A stretch of 64,000 bases of DNA from Geosporobacter ferrireducens. Its GTDB lineage: Bacteria > Bacillota > Clostridia > Peptostreptococcales > Thermotaleaceae. Shown piece by piece: positions 52,541 to 61,963 of the stretch. The stretch spans positions 5,125,416 to 5,189,415 of the forward strand of contig NZ_CP017269.1 in the NCBI RefSeq assembly GCF_001750685.1. The letters are read 5' to 3'. Under the pieces are notes generated by a model that ran no database searches, was not told the DNA's origin, and saw only the letters and a list, made by a program, of their open reading frames with translations. Every line of letters begins with the position of its first letter. Positions within the stretch are counted from its first letter, which is position 1. Both the position numbers and the translations under genes were made by a program.

Positions 52541-53521
52541 ATGACCTTGGTAAACAGGCCAAGAAGATTACGGGCAAATGGGGCAATTAGAAGTCTTGTA
52601 AGAGAGACAGTTTTACATGTGGATGATTTTGTGTATCCCCTTTTTGTAGTTGAAGGTGAAAATTTAAAAAATGAAATATCCAGCATGCCTGGTAACTATC
52701 ATTATTCTGTAGATCAGCTGGAACAGGAGATTCAAGAAATTAGTGAGCTTGGAATCAAGGCGGTTCTGCTGTTTGGTTTACCGGAACATAAGGATCATTG
52801 CGCTAGTCAGGCATATCATGAGCAGGGAATTGTGCAAAAAGCTATAAAAAAAATCAAAGAAATCAACCCGGAGCTTTTAGTCATTACAGATGTTTGTATG
52901 TGCCAATACACGGATCATGGCCATTGTGGTATTGTTGAAAATAATTATGTTGTAAACGATGCTTCTGCGCAAGTTATTGCTAAAATAGCTTTATCACATG
53001 CAAAGGCTGGTGCGGACATCGTGGCGCCGTCGGACATGATGGATGGAAGAATTGCTGCTATAAGAGATATTTTAGATAACAATGGCTATACAGAAGTATC
53101 CATTATGTCTTATAGTGCAAAATACGCTTCTGCTTTTTACGGGCCATTCCGTGCAGCTGCCAATTCGGCACCGCAATTTGGCGATCGAAAAACCTATCAG
53201 ATGGATCCTGCAAATAGCGACGAGGCATTAAGAGAAATTGATCTGGATCTTCAAGAAGGCGCTGATATGATTATGGTAAAACCTGCCCTTGCTTATCTGG
53301 ATATCATCCGCAGGGCAAAAGACCGTTTTAATATTCCATTAGCTGCTTATAATGTAAGTGGTGAATATGCCATGTTAAAAGCAGCCGCAGAAAAGGGTTA
53401 TATTGATGAAAAGGCAACGGCACTAGAGATGCTGACAGCGATAAAAAGAGCAGGTGCAGAAATCATTATAACTTATTATGCAAAGGATGCTGTCCGATGG
53501 TTAAGGGGGGAGACGAAATAA
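52541..53521 (+). CDS. hemB: Porphobilinogen synthase (delta-aminolevulinate dehydratase)
   Basis: The 326-residue enzyme condenses two aminolevulinates. The zinc-binding Cys119, Cys121 and Cys129 are in [14 protein letters not shown]. The two Schiff-base lysines lie in [14 protein letters not shown] and [12 protein letters not shown]. It is therefore the zinc-dependent form. ATG 52538 or 52541 both fit the AAGGGGTGG site. The stop overlaps the hemL ATG (TAATG). Confidence 0.95.
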   Translation: MTLVNRPRRLRANGAIRSLVRETVLHVDDFVYPLFVVEGENLKNEISSMPGNYHYSVDQLEQEIQEISELGIKAVLLFGLPEHKDHCASQAYHEQGIVQKAIKKIKEINPELLVITDVCMCQYTDHGHCGIVENNYVVNDASAQVIAKIALSHAKAGADIVAPSDMMDGRIAAIRDILDNNGYTEVSIMSYSAKYASAFYGPFRAAANSAPQFGDRKTYQMDPANSDEALREIDLDLQEGADMIMVKPALAYLDIIRRAKDRFNIPLAAYNVSGEYAMLKAAAEKGYIDEKATALEMLTAIKRAGAEIIITYYAKDAVRWLRGETK

Positions 53522-54810
53522 TGAATCTAGAAAGATCAAGACAGTTATTTGAAGATGCGAAGCAAGTAATTCCAGGGGGTGTGAACAGTCCTGTAAGAGC
53601 TTTTCGATCTGTGTCGATAAACCCACCTTTTATTAGAGAAGGAAAAGGCAGTAGGATTTTTGATGTAGATGGGAATACATATATCGATTATGTAGGATCT
53701 TGGGGGCCCCTTATCCTAGGACATACGCATCCTGAGGTTGTAAGGGCATTAAAGGAAGCAATAGATAAAGGAACCAGCTATGGTGCACCTACGGAAATTG
53801 AAACAGAATTAGCGAGAATGGTTTGTGAAGCGGTACCTTCAGTTGAAATGGTAAGAATGGTTAACTCAGGAACGGAAGCTACCATGAGTGCTTTGCGACT
53901 TGCGAGAGGATATACGGGTAGAAATATGATTGTAAAATTTGAGGGGAATTATCATGGCCATTCAGATAGCTTGTTAATCAGAGCAGGTTCTGGTGCCTTG
54001 ACCCATGGTGTGCCGGATAGTCCGGGCGTACCTGCGGATATAGCGCAAAACACAATCACGGCTAACTTTAACGATATTTCTGGAATGAAGGAGATTTTCC
54101 AAAAACGTGGTGAAAATATAGCTGCCGTAATCATTGAGCCGATAGCGGGAAATATGGGGGTAGTGCCAGCTGCACAGGAATTTATGGAATTTCTGAGAGC
54201 CATTACTGCAGAGTATGGAGCACTATTAATCTTTGACGAAGTGATGACCGGTTTCCGTGTAGCCTATCATGGCGCCCAGAGCTTATATAAGATACAACCG
54301 GATATAACCTGCTTCGGAAAGATTATAGGGGGAGGACTGCCGGTAGGAGCCTATGGGGGGAAAAGAGAGATTATGTCTATGATGTCTCCGGCAGGTCCCA
54401 TATACCAAGCAGGGACACTATCCGGTAATCCACTAGCCATGGCTGCCGGTTTGACGACGCTTAAAATATTAAAGGACAACCCATCCATTTATACAGAGCT
54501 GGAAGAAAAATCAAAGCTGTTGGATGAAGGCTTGAAGGATAATGTAAGAAAGTTAGGGTTAAAAGCAAGCTTTAACCGTGTTGGATCTATGTTATGCATG
54601 TTTTTTACGGATCAAGAGGTAGTGAATTATCAGTCTGCTACCAGCAGTGATACCAGTAAATTTGCGCTATACTTTGAGGAGATGCTGAAGCGTGGCGTTT
54701 ATCTGGCCCCTTCACAATTTGAAGCATCCTTTGTTTCTGCGTCCCATAGCAAAGCAGACATAAACTATACCATTGAGCAGAGCTATGAGGCATTAAAGAG
54801 AATTATATAA
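53521..54810 (+). CDS. hemL: Glutamate-1-semialdehyde 2,1-aminomutase
   Basis: The 429-residue PLP enzyme converts glutamate-1-semialdehyde to 5-aminolevulinate, the step after Hem[70 protein letters not shown] and [17 protein letters not shown] (PLP lysine) are present. It is translationally coupled to hemB and is the last gene of the tetrapyrrole block. No T-tract terminator follows; a nested stem structure lies 39 bases downstream. Confidence 0.96.
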   Translation: MNLERSRQLFEDAKQVIPGGVNSPVRAFRSVSINPPFIREGKGSRIFDVDGNTYIDYVGSWGPLILGHTHPEVVRALKEAIDKGTSYGAPTEIETELARMVCEAVPSVEMVRMVNSGTEATMSALRLARGYTGRNMIVKFEGNYHGHSDSLLIRAGSGALTHGVPDSPGVPADIAQNTITANFNDISGMKEIFQKRGENIAAVIIEPIAGNMGVVPAAQEFMEFLRAITAEYGALLIFDEVMTGFRVAYHGAQSLYKIQPDITCFGKIIGGGLPVGAYGGKREIMSMMSPAGPIYQAGTLSGNPLAMAAGLTTLKILKDNPSIYTELEEKSKLLDEGLKDNVRKLGLKASFNRVGSMLCMFFTDQEVVNYQSATSSDTSKFALYFEEMLKRGVYLAPSQFEASFVSASHSKADINYTIEQSYEALKRII

Positions 54811-54848
54811 GGAATTCTAGTACAGATAAATGCATTTAAAGCCGAATA

Positions 54849-54931
54849 TAAATGTAGAAGATAACGACTCTGTTGCTCCAAAAGGACAGCGGGCAGACGC
54901 GAAGCCTGTCCCTGCAGCAGAACTACATTTA
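54849..54931 (+). ncRNA. Nested stem structure downstream of hemL, class unknown
   Basis: Three nested stems can be drawn: TAAATGTAG (54849-54857) with CTACATTTA (54923-54931); TCTGTTGC (54869-54876) with GCAGCAGA (54914-54921), one G-T pair; and GGACAG (54884-54889) with CTGTCC (54906-54911). It is locally GC-rich in an AT-rich gap. No terminator T-run follows, so it may be a leader element of the gene at 54982, an operon-end structure or a small RNA. I do not recognise a known riboswitch. Confidence 0.45.
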
Positions 54932-54981
54932 ATTTAAAAGCGCACACTGATGCAAAACAACAAATAAAAAGGAGAGTATAA

Positions 54982-55479
54982 ATGAGCTTATTTGAAACAT
55001 GGAGAGAAACCGCTTTTAAGCACGCAGATCAAGAGACGGAAGCAAATTTTTGGAAAGAATTTTGTAATACGGAGAAAGACATCTATGATAGGATTTTAGA
55101 CAAACCTTATGATGCGGTAGAGGGTCAACTTAAGGAGCTTGCAGAAAGCTTTGAAACATCACATGTGTTTTTTATGGGATTTTTGGATGGCATCAATGAC
55201 AGTTTAAAAACCTCTCTAACTTTAGAAAACCTGACAGAAGAGAGCAGGATTCGTCTAGAGATAGATCTGGAAAAATTGTATTATAACATGTTGGCAGCAA
55301 AAGCAGATTATCTATATACATTGCCGCAATGGGACCAAATTCTTAGCCCTGAAAGAAGAAAAGAAATCGAAAAAGAGCAGAAGCGCTCTAAAACCGTTGT
55401 AAAAGGGGAAAGCATCGGACGGAATGAGCCATGTACCTGCGGTAGCGGTAAAAAGTTTAAAAAATGCTGTGGCAAATAG
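54982..55479 (+). CDS. SEC-C motif protein
   Basis: The 165-residue protein is mostly helical and acidic (about 1-135) and ends in the SEC-C zinc motif IGRNEPCTCGSGKKFKKCCG, the same metal-binding tail as in SecA and related proteins. The function of such small Clostridial SEC-C proteins is unknown; binding to a translation or secretion partner is inferred. AAAAGGAGAG precedes the ATG. It is preceded by the stem structure at 54849 and followed by a terminator. Confidence 0.88.
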   Translation: MSLFETWRETAFKHADQETEANFWKEFCNTEKDIYDRILDKPYDAVEGQLKELAESFETSHVFFMGFLDGINDSLKTSLTLENLTEESRIRLEIDLEKLYYNMLAAKADYLYTLPQWDQILSPERRKEIEKEQKRSKTVVKGESIGRNEPCTCGSGKKFKKCCGK

Positions 55480-55481
55480 CG

Positions 55482-55506
55482 AAACTCACCTAATGGTGAG
55501 TTTTTT
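55482..55506 (+). terminator. Intrinsic terminator
   Basis: AAACTCACC (55482-55490), loop TAAT, GGTGAGTTT (55495-55503), then TTTG. Confidence 0.9.
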
Positions 55507-55611
55507 GTTATTACGAAAAGTTAATCCTTTATCCACAAACAGTTTGAATAAAATTTATGTATAATTAAAATACATACAATTTTTAAAATTCTGATATATG
55601 GGGTGGGACCG

Positions 55612-56544
55612 TTGATTGACAAACTCATGAAAAATATGGAAACTGTAGTTGTAGGTAAGCAAGAAGCTATTGAAAAGATAGTTATAGCATTGTTATGCAG
55701 AGGACATATTCTCATAGAAGATGTTCCAGGAGTTGGGAAAACGACCCTTGCTCAAGCACTTGCCAGATCGATTGATTGTTCCTTCAGCAGGATTCAGTTT
55801 ACACCGGATTTGATTCCCTCTGATTTGCTTGGTGTATCGATATACAATCAAAAGGAGGGCGTATTTCAGTTCATAAAGGGCCCCATACACAGCCAAATTA
55901 TATTAGCAGATGAAATCAATCGAACATCCCCAAAAACACAATCCAGCCTATTAGAGGTGATGCAGGAACAACAGATTACTGTTGACGGCACTACCTATAA
56001 AATTTCAGATCCATTTATGGTCATTGCAACACAAAATCCTATTGAATATGAGGGGACCTTTCCACTGCCGGAAGCGCAGTTGGATAGATTTTTATTCAAA
56101 ATCACCTTGGGATATCCCTCTTTACAGGAAGAGATAAAGGTTATTCAGCGAAAACAGGATCCGGAAAAATTTCATCAATTAGAGCCTGTAGTCTCACCGA
56201 TAGAAATTAGCGCAGCACGGGAAGCTGTAGAGGGTATCTATGTGGATGGCAGCATAGAGGAATATATAGTTAAGCTTATACGTGCTACGAGAGAAGATGA
56301 GCATATCCTTCTGGGAGCAAGTCCAAGAGCGGCAGCTGGGCTTTATCATGCTGCAAAAGCCTATGCATACATAAAAAAGAGAAGCTATTTATTGCCTGAC
56401 GATGTAAAAAATATTATTTATTCGGCCTTAACCCATCGATTAATTATGACCCCGGAAGCTAAATTCAAAGGATATAAAAGCATAGATGTTATTGAAAGTA
56501 TTATAAAAAAGGTCAATGTGCCCTTGGTGAGAAGTTATGAATAA
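55612..56544 (+). CDS. MoxR-family AAA+ ATPase
   Basis: The 310-residue ATPase has Walker A LIEDVPGVGKTTLAQALA, Walker B IILADEINRTSPKTQSSLLE, MQEQQITVDG and sensor ATQNPIEYEGTFPLPEAQLDRF. MoxR proteins are chaperone-like AAA+ ATPases that usually work with a DUF58/VWA partner. The TTG at 55612 or the in-frame GTG at 55603 is the start; GGGGTGGG lies before the TTG. It overlaps the DUF58 gene by 8 bases. Confidence 0.92.
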   Translation: MIDKLMKNMETVVVGKQEAIEKIVIALLCRGHILIEDVPGVGKTTLAQALARSIDCSFSRIQFTPDLIPSDLLGVSIYNQKEGVFQFIKGPIHSQIILADEINRTSPKTQSSLLEVMQEQQITVDGTTYKISDPFMVIATQNPIEYEGTFPLPEAQLDRFLFKITLGYPSLQEEIKVIQRKQDPEKFHQLEPVVSPIEISAAREAVEGIYVDGSIEEYIVKLIRATREDEHILLGASPRAAAGLYHAAKAYAYIKKRSYLLPDDVKNIIYSALTHRLIMTPEAKFKGYKSIDVIESIIKKVNVPLVRSYE

Positions 56545-57742
56545 AAATAGAAGGAATTTTGCATTACTGTTTTTGCTTCTTATGCTGTGGGCTGTTTTTG
56601 CAGGGGGAAGACTGCCTTATTTTATTTTTACAGTTTTTATAACTATATTACTATTTAGTTATTATAGTGTTTATGGTTATACAAGACACATTAGCAGCTT
56701 TTTCTGGACCAATAAAAAAGCTTTTAGTGTAGGAGATGAAATAGAAATCGGATATAAGTTGAACAATACAGGAATACTGCCTATTGCTTATGTAGAGATA
56801 GAATTTAAGGGCGCAAATCAAGTGAGCAGTGGCAACATCCCTAGAGAACTTTGTTTTATCAAGCCCTTTCAAATCCTAAACATCAAAAAATCAATGATCT
56901 GTTGTCATCGAGGGTTTTATGACATTGGAAATTTGGTTCTTTATGTAAGGGATTTATTTCACATTTTTGAAAAAACTGTAGACTTTGATCATATTATGAT
57001 GCTGGAAATCTATCCGCGTGTAGTAGAAGTCCAATCAATGAACTTTCCTGCTACAGAATACTTTGGTACTGTAGCTGTACCCCATCTAACCTATGAGGAC
57101 TATACAAGCTTGGAGAGTTTACAGAAATATGTGCAGGGGGATAGTATTAAAAAAGTACACTGGAAGCTGTCTGCAAAAATGGATCAATTGTATGTAAAAA
57201 ATTATGAACTTTCCGGTAATACAAGGGTACATATCTTTTTAGACGGTGAAAGAAACAGCTTTAGCGGAGATACAGGTAGAATGATTGAGGAAAAATTGGT
57301 GGAAACCGCAGCATCTGTTATTGCTTATGTGCTAAAAAAAGATCTTGCTACTGCACTTCATATTCAATGGCAGGAGCGAACCTATATAGAGGGTAGGGGG
57401 ATTGAGAAGCTTCCATATTTCTTAAAAGAACTAATGCGATTTCAGCCAAATGGAAGAATAACCATAGAAGATTTTATTGGCACCGAGTGCCGAATGTTGT
57501 CTGAAGGATCTACTTTGATGATGATGATCGTTCAATTGACAGAAACCTTGGTATATAAACTGGTAAGATTAAAGGAGAAAAGACTTAAACTAATTGTGGT
57601 GCTGATCTCTAATCAGCTGTCAGAAGACATTGAAAAGAAAACAATCTTTTTAAAAAGAAACAGGATTGATGTAATACAGATAGGACTTCAGGAAGAACTA
57701 CCGGGCAAACTGGAGGGATCTCTATGGACATCAGCAAAATAA
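56537..57742 (+). CDS. DUF58 membrane protein
   Basis: The 401-residue protein has two membrane helices near the N-terminus (about 8-24 and 27-45). The DUF58 motif at about residues 198-230, SLESLQKYVQGDSIKKVHWK followed by LSAKMDQLYVKNYE, is clear. The C-terminal half resembles a von Willebrand A-type fold without a full metal site. It is the usual partner of MoxR ATPases. It overlaps both neighbours (8 and 19 bases), so the three genes form one translationally coupled operon. Confidence 0.9.
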   Translation: MNKNRRNFALLFLLLMLWAVFAGGRLPYFIFTVFITILLFSYYSVYGYTRHISSFFWTNKKAFSVGDEIEIGYKLNNTGILPIAYVEIEFKGANQVSSGNIPRELCFIKPFQILNIKKSMICCHRGFYDIGNLVLYVRDLFHIFEKTVDFDHIMMLEIYPRVVEVQSMNFPATEYFGTVAVPHLTYEDYTSLESLQKYVQGDSIKKVHWKLSAKMDQLYVKNYELSGNTRVHIFLDGERNSFSGDTGRMIEEKLVETAASVIAYVLKKDLATALHIQWQERTYIEGRGIEKLPYFLKELMRFQPNGRITIEDFIGTECRMLSEGSTLMMMIVQLTETLVYKLVRLKEKRLKLIVVLISNQLSEDIEKKTIFLKRNRIDVIQIGLQEELPGKLEGSLWTSAK

Positions 57743-59946
57743 GGTGCGTCAAATATTTAGCAGGATTTTTATTAAGCTGGAGTATTAACCTTTTAATTGT
57801 TCGATCGCTCCAATTTGATTTGCCTGCTGAATCTATATTCTTCTACCATGGGACTTTGTGGGCTGTAATATACTTATATAAAAAAAATAAACAGAAGACA
57901 CAAATAATCCTCTTATCCGGAGGCATAATCATTTGGATGATTTTATATAAAAAGATTGTCCTATGGGAGATTGGATACGATTTTTTGAAATGGAGTCTTT
58001 TCTATATTTTAGGGAGTCCGTTGGAGATGCATATTAAATATGCTTCTTATCTAACACTGTTATTGTTTGGAACAGTGAATTATTTCGTTCTTACTTATAT
58101 GCTATTTATAAAAAGAAAGTGGATCCGGCTGATACCGGGAATATACTTTATCCTTCAATGGTACCGATACGTTGATCAGGCTTTTATTTATATACAACTT
58201 TATTTATTTTCTCTGATGCTGCTGGAAATTATTGATAATTATGGGCAAAGTGGATTAGCAGAAAAGATTTATGGAAAGGAGGAACGAATTTTCTCGATTA
58301 GAGGTTGGCTGCTGTATAGTCTGTTCGTTTGTTTCAGTATCATAGGTTTAGCAAATCTAATTCCACTACAATATAAGGCGGTTCAAGTTCATGGATTAGC
58401 AGAAAAGATTTCTGAAAGCCTTCCATATATAATGGACTGGCGCAGTGAAGAAAATGAAATAGAAGAATTTATACTGGGGGAGAGCAAAAACTCGATATTT
58501 AAAGAACAATTGGGAGGACCGATTTTAAGGGATGAAAGCATTGTCATGTTGGTCAAGGCGGAGTACCCCTTATATCTTCGCGGAAATATCAAAGATATTT
58601 ATACGGGCACAGGATGGAAGGGCAGCAGGCATGAGTATAAAGAAATAGGAGAGGATGGCATAATACCGAATCTGTTTCCCGATGATACCCCCTCTGTGAA
58701 GCAGAAAGTTGATATAGAACTAGTAGGTTCGAAAGCAAAAGTACTTTATGCTCCGTACCGACCCATTCAAGTATTACTGCCGTCAGGCAATGTTTACTAC
58801 AATGAGGATTATGAATTATATCTCAGAGGTTCTCTATTTAGCAAAAGGATTCAGTCTTATACCATATATAGTGAGATTCCACGACTGCAAATAAAGGATC
58901 TAAAACTACAAATGCATCAATCCTCTAATGTGCCACAACACTATATGGCTATACCGGATGAACTTCCAATGCGTGTTAAAGAATTGGCAAAGAAATTAAC
59001 TGCCACAGCAGAAGGCGACTACAATAAAATGAAAAATATAGAGGGTTATCTGAGAGAGAATCATGCTTATACATTGGATGGTGCAGTATTGCCTATAGGA
59101 AAGGATTTTGTCGATTATTTCCTGTTTGAAACAAAGAAAGGCTATTGCAGCTATTATGCCTCTGCCTTAGCTGTTTTAGGCAGGTGCATCGGAATTCCTA
59201 CCCGATATGTGGAAGGTTTTGTACTACCTAAAGAAAGAAATGAAAAAGGAATTTATGAAGTGGCTGCCAGCAGTGCCCATGCATGGGTAGAAGCTTATAT
59301 AGAAGGACAAGGATGGATAGCCTATGAGCCAACACCAGCATTTGCGACGGCAGAAGCATATCGGGAAAATGAAGCAAGACAGGCTGTATATGAAATCCAA
59401 CTAAATGAAGTGGAACAAGGGATGGAAAATAATACGCCAAGACATTTAATAAATAAAAGAGAAGAAGATAAATATGTTCCTGTGAACGGAGCTGTTTCCA
59501 TAGAGGCGAAAGCGTTTAAATACGGTAATAGGGGCTTGTTTATGCTGCTGATACTGTTGCTTTTAAGAATCAGCTATTGTGCTTATGATAATAAAAAAAT
59601 GACCAATATGATTTCTGAGCAGTCAAAGGTGCTGCAGTATTATCGAAGAATTATAATGCTGTGCAGACATATCGATGACATATCTACACAGGGCTGCACA
59701 CCAAGAGAAGTATTGGCGTTGCTTGGAAATACAATATGCCCCATGCTTTTAGAGCCAAAACTGATCGAGCGTGTTGAAAAAGGACTTTACTGTTTTGAAG
59801 GGGCGAGTGCAGAGGAGGAAGAGCAAATCCAAAAAGGGTATAGGGAACTCGAAGAAGCAGTTAAAAAGTACTTAGGCATTCCTAAATACTGGTTTCACAA
59901 ATACTTAGCAGGGGATTTATACAAAAATCGAAATAAGAAAGCGTAG
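57724..59946 (+). CDS. Membrane transglutaminase-like (TgpA-type) protein
   Basis: The 740-residue protein has about six N-terminal membrane segments (within 1-215), a beta-rich external region, then a transglutaminase-like domain (about 430-545) and another membrane helix (about 605-620) with a cytoplasmic DUF4129-like tail. The catalytic Cys is in KKGYCSYYASALAVLGRC, the His in ASSAHAWVEAYIEG and the Asp/Glu position in WIAYEPTPAF. MoxR-DUF58-TgpA is a recurrent trio thought to handle cell-envelope proteins; the substrate is unknown. Confidence 0.9.
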   Translation: MDISKIRCVKYLAGFLLSWSINLLIVRSLQFDLPAESIFFYHGTLWAVIYLYKKNKQKTQIILLSGGIIIWMILYKKIVLWEIGYDFLKWSLFYILGSPLEMHIKYASYLTLLLFGTVNYFVLTYMLFIKRKWIRLIPGIYFILQWYRYVDQAFIYIQLYLFSLMLLEIIDNYGQSGLAEKIYGKEERIFSIRGWLLYSLFVCFSIIGLANLIPLQYKAVQVHGLAEKISESLPYIMDWRSEENEIEEFILGESKNSIFKEQLGGPILRDESIVMLVKAEYPLYLRGNIKDIYTGTGWKGSRHEYKEIGEDGIIPNLFPDDTPSVKQKVDIELVGSKAKVLYAPYRPIQVLLPSGNVYYNEDYELYLRGSLFSKRIQSYTIYSEIPRLQIKDLKLQMHQSSNVPQHYMAIPDELPMRVKELAKKLTATAEGDYNKMKNIEGYLRENHAYTLDGAVLPIGKDFVDYFLFETKKGYCSYYASALAVLGRCIGIPTRYVEGFVLPKERNEKGIYEVAASSAHAWVEAYIEGQGWIAYEPTPAFATAEAYRENEARQAVYEIQLNEVEQGMENNTPRHLINKREEDKYVPVNGAVSIEAKAFKYGNRGLFMLLILLLLRISYCAYDNKKMTNMISEQSKVLQYYRRIIMLCRHIDDISTQGCTPREVLALLGNTICPMLLEPKLIERVEKGLYCFEGASAEEEEQIQKGYRELEEAVKKYLGIPKYWFHKYLAGDLYKNRNKKA

Positions 59947-59973
59947 AAAACAGTTTTAAACTGCTTCTACGCT
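59940..59973. terminator. Terminator between convergent genes
   Basis: AGCGTAGAA (59940-59948) pairs with TTCTACGCT (59965-59973), with an inner CAGTT/AACTG. It overlaps the 3' ends of the transglutaminase and perR-like genes; the T-tracts are only moderate. Confidence 0.65.
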
Positions 59974-60381
59974 CTCTCTGCACTGAGGGCATTTTCCATA
60001 AAAATATAATTGCTGTTTAGAGATAGAATAATTAGTATATTGTAAAACCTTTTCTGTTAGGTCAGAAAAGATGTGTTCTTCGAGATCTTCTACCTTATGG
60101 CATTCCGTACAAATAATATGAGGATGAGGAGATACCGATGCGTCGTAGCGGAAGCTGTATTCTCCAACATTCAATTCTTGCACTAAATCAGCCCGCTTAA
60201 AGGCTTCCAAGGATTTATATACTGTGGCTAGACTCATGGTAGGATAGATTGGAGATAGCCTTTTATAAATAGTCTCAGCACTGGGATGCTCCTTCGAGTT
60301 CTTTAAAACATCATAGATCGCCAATCGCTGCGGTGTTACCTTCATTTCCAAACTTCTTAAGGTTTGAGTAAAATCTTTCAA
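59956..60381 (-). CDS. perR: Fur-family regulator, PerR type
   Basis: The 141-residue regulator has a winged helix (KVTPQRLAIYDVL, then SLATVYKSLEAFKRADLV) and a dimer domain. The regulatory-metal ligands match PerR: His32 (HPSAE), Asp and two His in FRYDASVSPHPHIICTEC, and the Asp in KVEDL. Two CxxC pairs (CTEC and CPQC) form the structural zinc site. It is expected to be a peroxide-sensing repressor using iron. I choose the TTG at 60381, because AGGGGG lies just upstream; an in-frame ATG at 60402 is the alternative. A PerR-box-like site lies in the divergent region. Confidence 0.88.
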   Translation of the reverse strand: MKDFTQTLRSLEMKVTPQRLAIYDVLKNSKEHPSAETIYKRLSPIYPTMSLATVYKSLEAFKRADLVQELNVGEYSFRYDASVSPHPHIICTECHKVEDLEEHIFSDLTEKVLQYTNYSISKQQLYFYGKCPQCRESVEAV

Positions 60382-60543
60382 AAAATCGCCCCCTGGTTTC
60401 ATTGACTGCTATCTGTTGTTTTGATTATATATAATTGTTATTCGTTTGTCAATTAATGGGGAAAAATTGAGCTAAAAATTTCAAATATTTATAAAATATT
60501 GTTTAAAAAAATATCACAATCTTAAAAATTTGAAAGAATTTAA

Positions 60544-60558
60544 TAATAATCATTATAA
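60544..60558. promoter_or_regulatory. PerR/Fur-box-like operator
   Basis: TAATAATCATTATAA reads on the minus strand TTATAATGATTATTA, differing at one position from the PerR consensus TTATAATNATTATAA. It lies between perR and the DUF362 gene. Confidence 0.6.
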
Positions 60559-60688
60559 TAATTTAAAAAGCTTTTTGATATACTTTAATCCTAGGTATTA
60601 CAAGGACTTGAAACAAAAAAGAATATAGCGTATCATATATGTACATTGAAGTAAGATTGAATACATAGGGAAAGTGCAGGTGGACAAA

Positions 60689-61837
60689 TTGGAAAAAGTT
60701 GCGTTGATTTCCTGCAGTACATATGAGATAGAATTTGTACGGAAAGCAATTCGTGATGCCTTTGTACAATTAGGCGGCGTGGAACAATATATACAGCCAG
60801 GAGATAAAGTACTGCTTAAGGCAAATTTGCTAATGAAAAAAAATCCTGAAGAAGCAGCCACAACGCATCCTGCAATTGTGCAGGCTTTAGCAGAAATATT
60901 GGTGCAGCATGGTGCAACTGTAATCATTGGAGATAGTCCAGGGGGCCCCTTTAGCGAAAAACATTTGAAGGGTGTTTATAAAGTTTGTGGTATGGAAGAA
61001 GCTGCTAAGGCAAGTGGTGCAGTTTTAAATTATGACATAAGTCATATAGAAGTAAAGGGCGAAAATCTAAAACTACTTAAAAATTTAACGGTTATCAATG
61101 TTTTGGAAGAAGTGGATAAAGTCATTTCAGTATCAAAATTAAAAACCCATGGAATGGCCTTATATACAGGAGCCGTAAAGAATATGTTTGGTGTGATTCC
61201 AGGATTGCTAAAGGCAGAGTATCATTTTAAAATGCCTGAAATTAAAGATTTCTCAGATGCATTGTTAGACATTTGTCAATATGCAAATCCGATTTTATCT
61301 TTTATGGATGGGATTGTAGGAATGGAAGGGGATGGCCCTTCCGCAGGGATTCCACGGGAGATTGGTGTAGTGCTGGCTTCGCCAAGTCCCTATCATTTAG
61401 ATGTTGTAGGAGCCGCTTTAATTGGCTTAACACCTAGTGAAGTTCCTACGATTGCAAGATCTATAGAACGCAATATCTGCAGAGGGACCTTGGCAGATAT
61501 TGAAATTTTGGGCACTTCTATAGAGGCTTTTATAAAGCGGGATTTCAAGGTGCCTAGTATAAGAAGCGTAAGCTTTCTCAAAGGGAAAATGCCTAAGCTT
61601 ATTGAGAGACCTATTAACCGGCTATTGCAGCCAAAGCCTGTTTTTCTTCATGACCTGTGTATTGGATGCAGGGATTGTGAAGAGAGCTGTCCTCCCAAAA
61701 TTATCAAGATGGAAAAGAATCGGCCTGTAGCAGATTTAAATCACTGCATACGCTGCTTCTGCTGCCAGGAGCTATGTCCAAAGAAGGCAGTACAAATACA
61801 CCGACCATGGTTGTTAGATAAAATCGTCAAATGGTAA
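60689..61837 (+). CDS. DUF362 protein with a C-terminal 2x[4Fe-4S] ferredoxin domain
   Basis: The ~382-residue protein has the DUF362 domain (about 1-300), including LLKANLLMKKNPEEAATTHP, IIGDSPGGPF, VSKLKTHGMALYTGAVKNMFG and FMDGIVGMEGDGPSAG. Two ferredoxin motifs follow: CIGCRDCEESCPPK and CIRCFCCQELCPKKAV. Function unknown; a redox role is likely. The TTG at 60689 follows AGGTGG; GTG at 60674 is the alternative. It lies downstream of a PerR-box-like site and divergent from perR, suggesting peroxide or iron control. Confidence 0.86.
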   Translation: MEKVALISCSTYEIEFVRKAIRDAFVQLGGVEQYIQPGDKVLLKANLLMKKNPEEAATTHPAIVQALAEILVQHGATVIIGDSPGGPFSEKHLKGVYKVCGMEEAAKASGAVLNYDISHIEVKGENLKLLKNLTVINVLEEVDKVISVSKLKTHGMALYTGAVKNMFGVIPGLLKAEYHFKMPEIKDFSDALLDICQYANPILSFMDGIVGMEGDGPSAGIPREIGVVLASPSPYHLDVVGAALIGLTPSEVPTIARSIERNICRGTLADIEILGTSIEAFIKRDFKVPSIRSVSFLKGKMPKLIERPINRLLQPKPVFLHDLCIGCRDCEESCPPKIIKMEKNRPVADLNHCIRCFCCQELCPKKAVQIHRPWLLDKIVKW

Positions 61838-61898
61838 GAACAGAGATGATTGGCATGAAAAATTATAGAGCATATTTTGACTATTTTATTTGAATACT

Positions 61899-61931
61899 AA
61901 AGGCAGGGATTTAGCGTAAATCTCTGCCTTT
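61899..61931 (+). terminator. Probable terminator
   Basis: AAAGGCAGGGATTT (61899-61912) pairs with AAATCTCTGCCTTT (61918-61931) over 14 bp with one G-T pair; the T-tract after it is weak. Confidence 0.6.
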
Positions 61932-61963
61932 ATAGATTTATCAATAAATATCGAGGTGAAAAT

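Noticed and set aside
54849-54931. T-box or known riboswitch after hemL
   Set aside because: No T-box sequence, no specifier loop and no terminator; reported only as an unknown structure.
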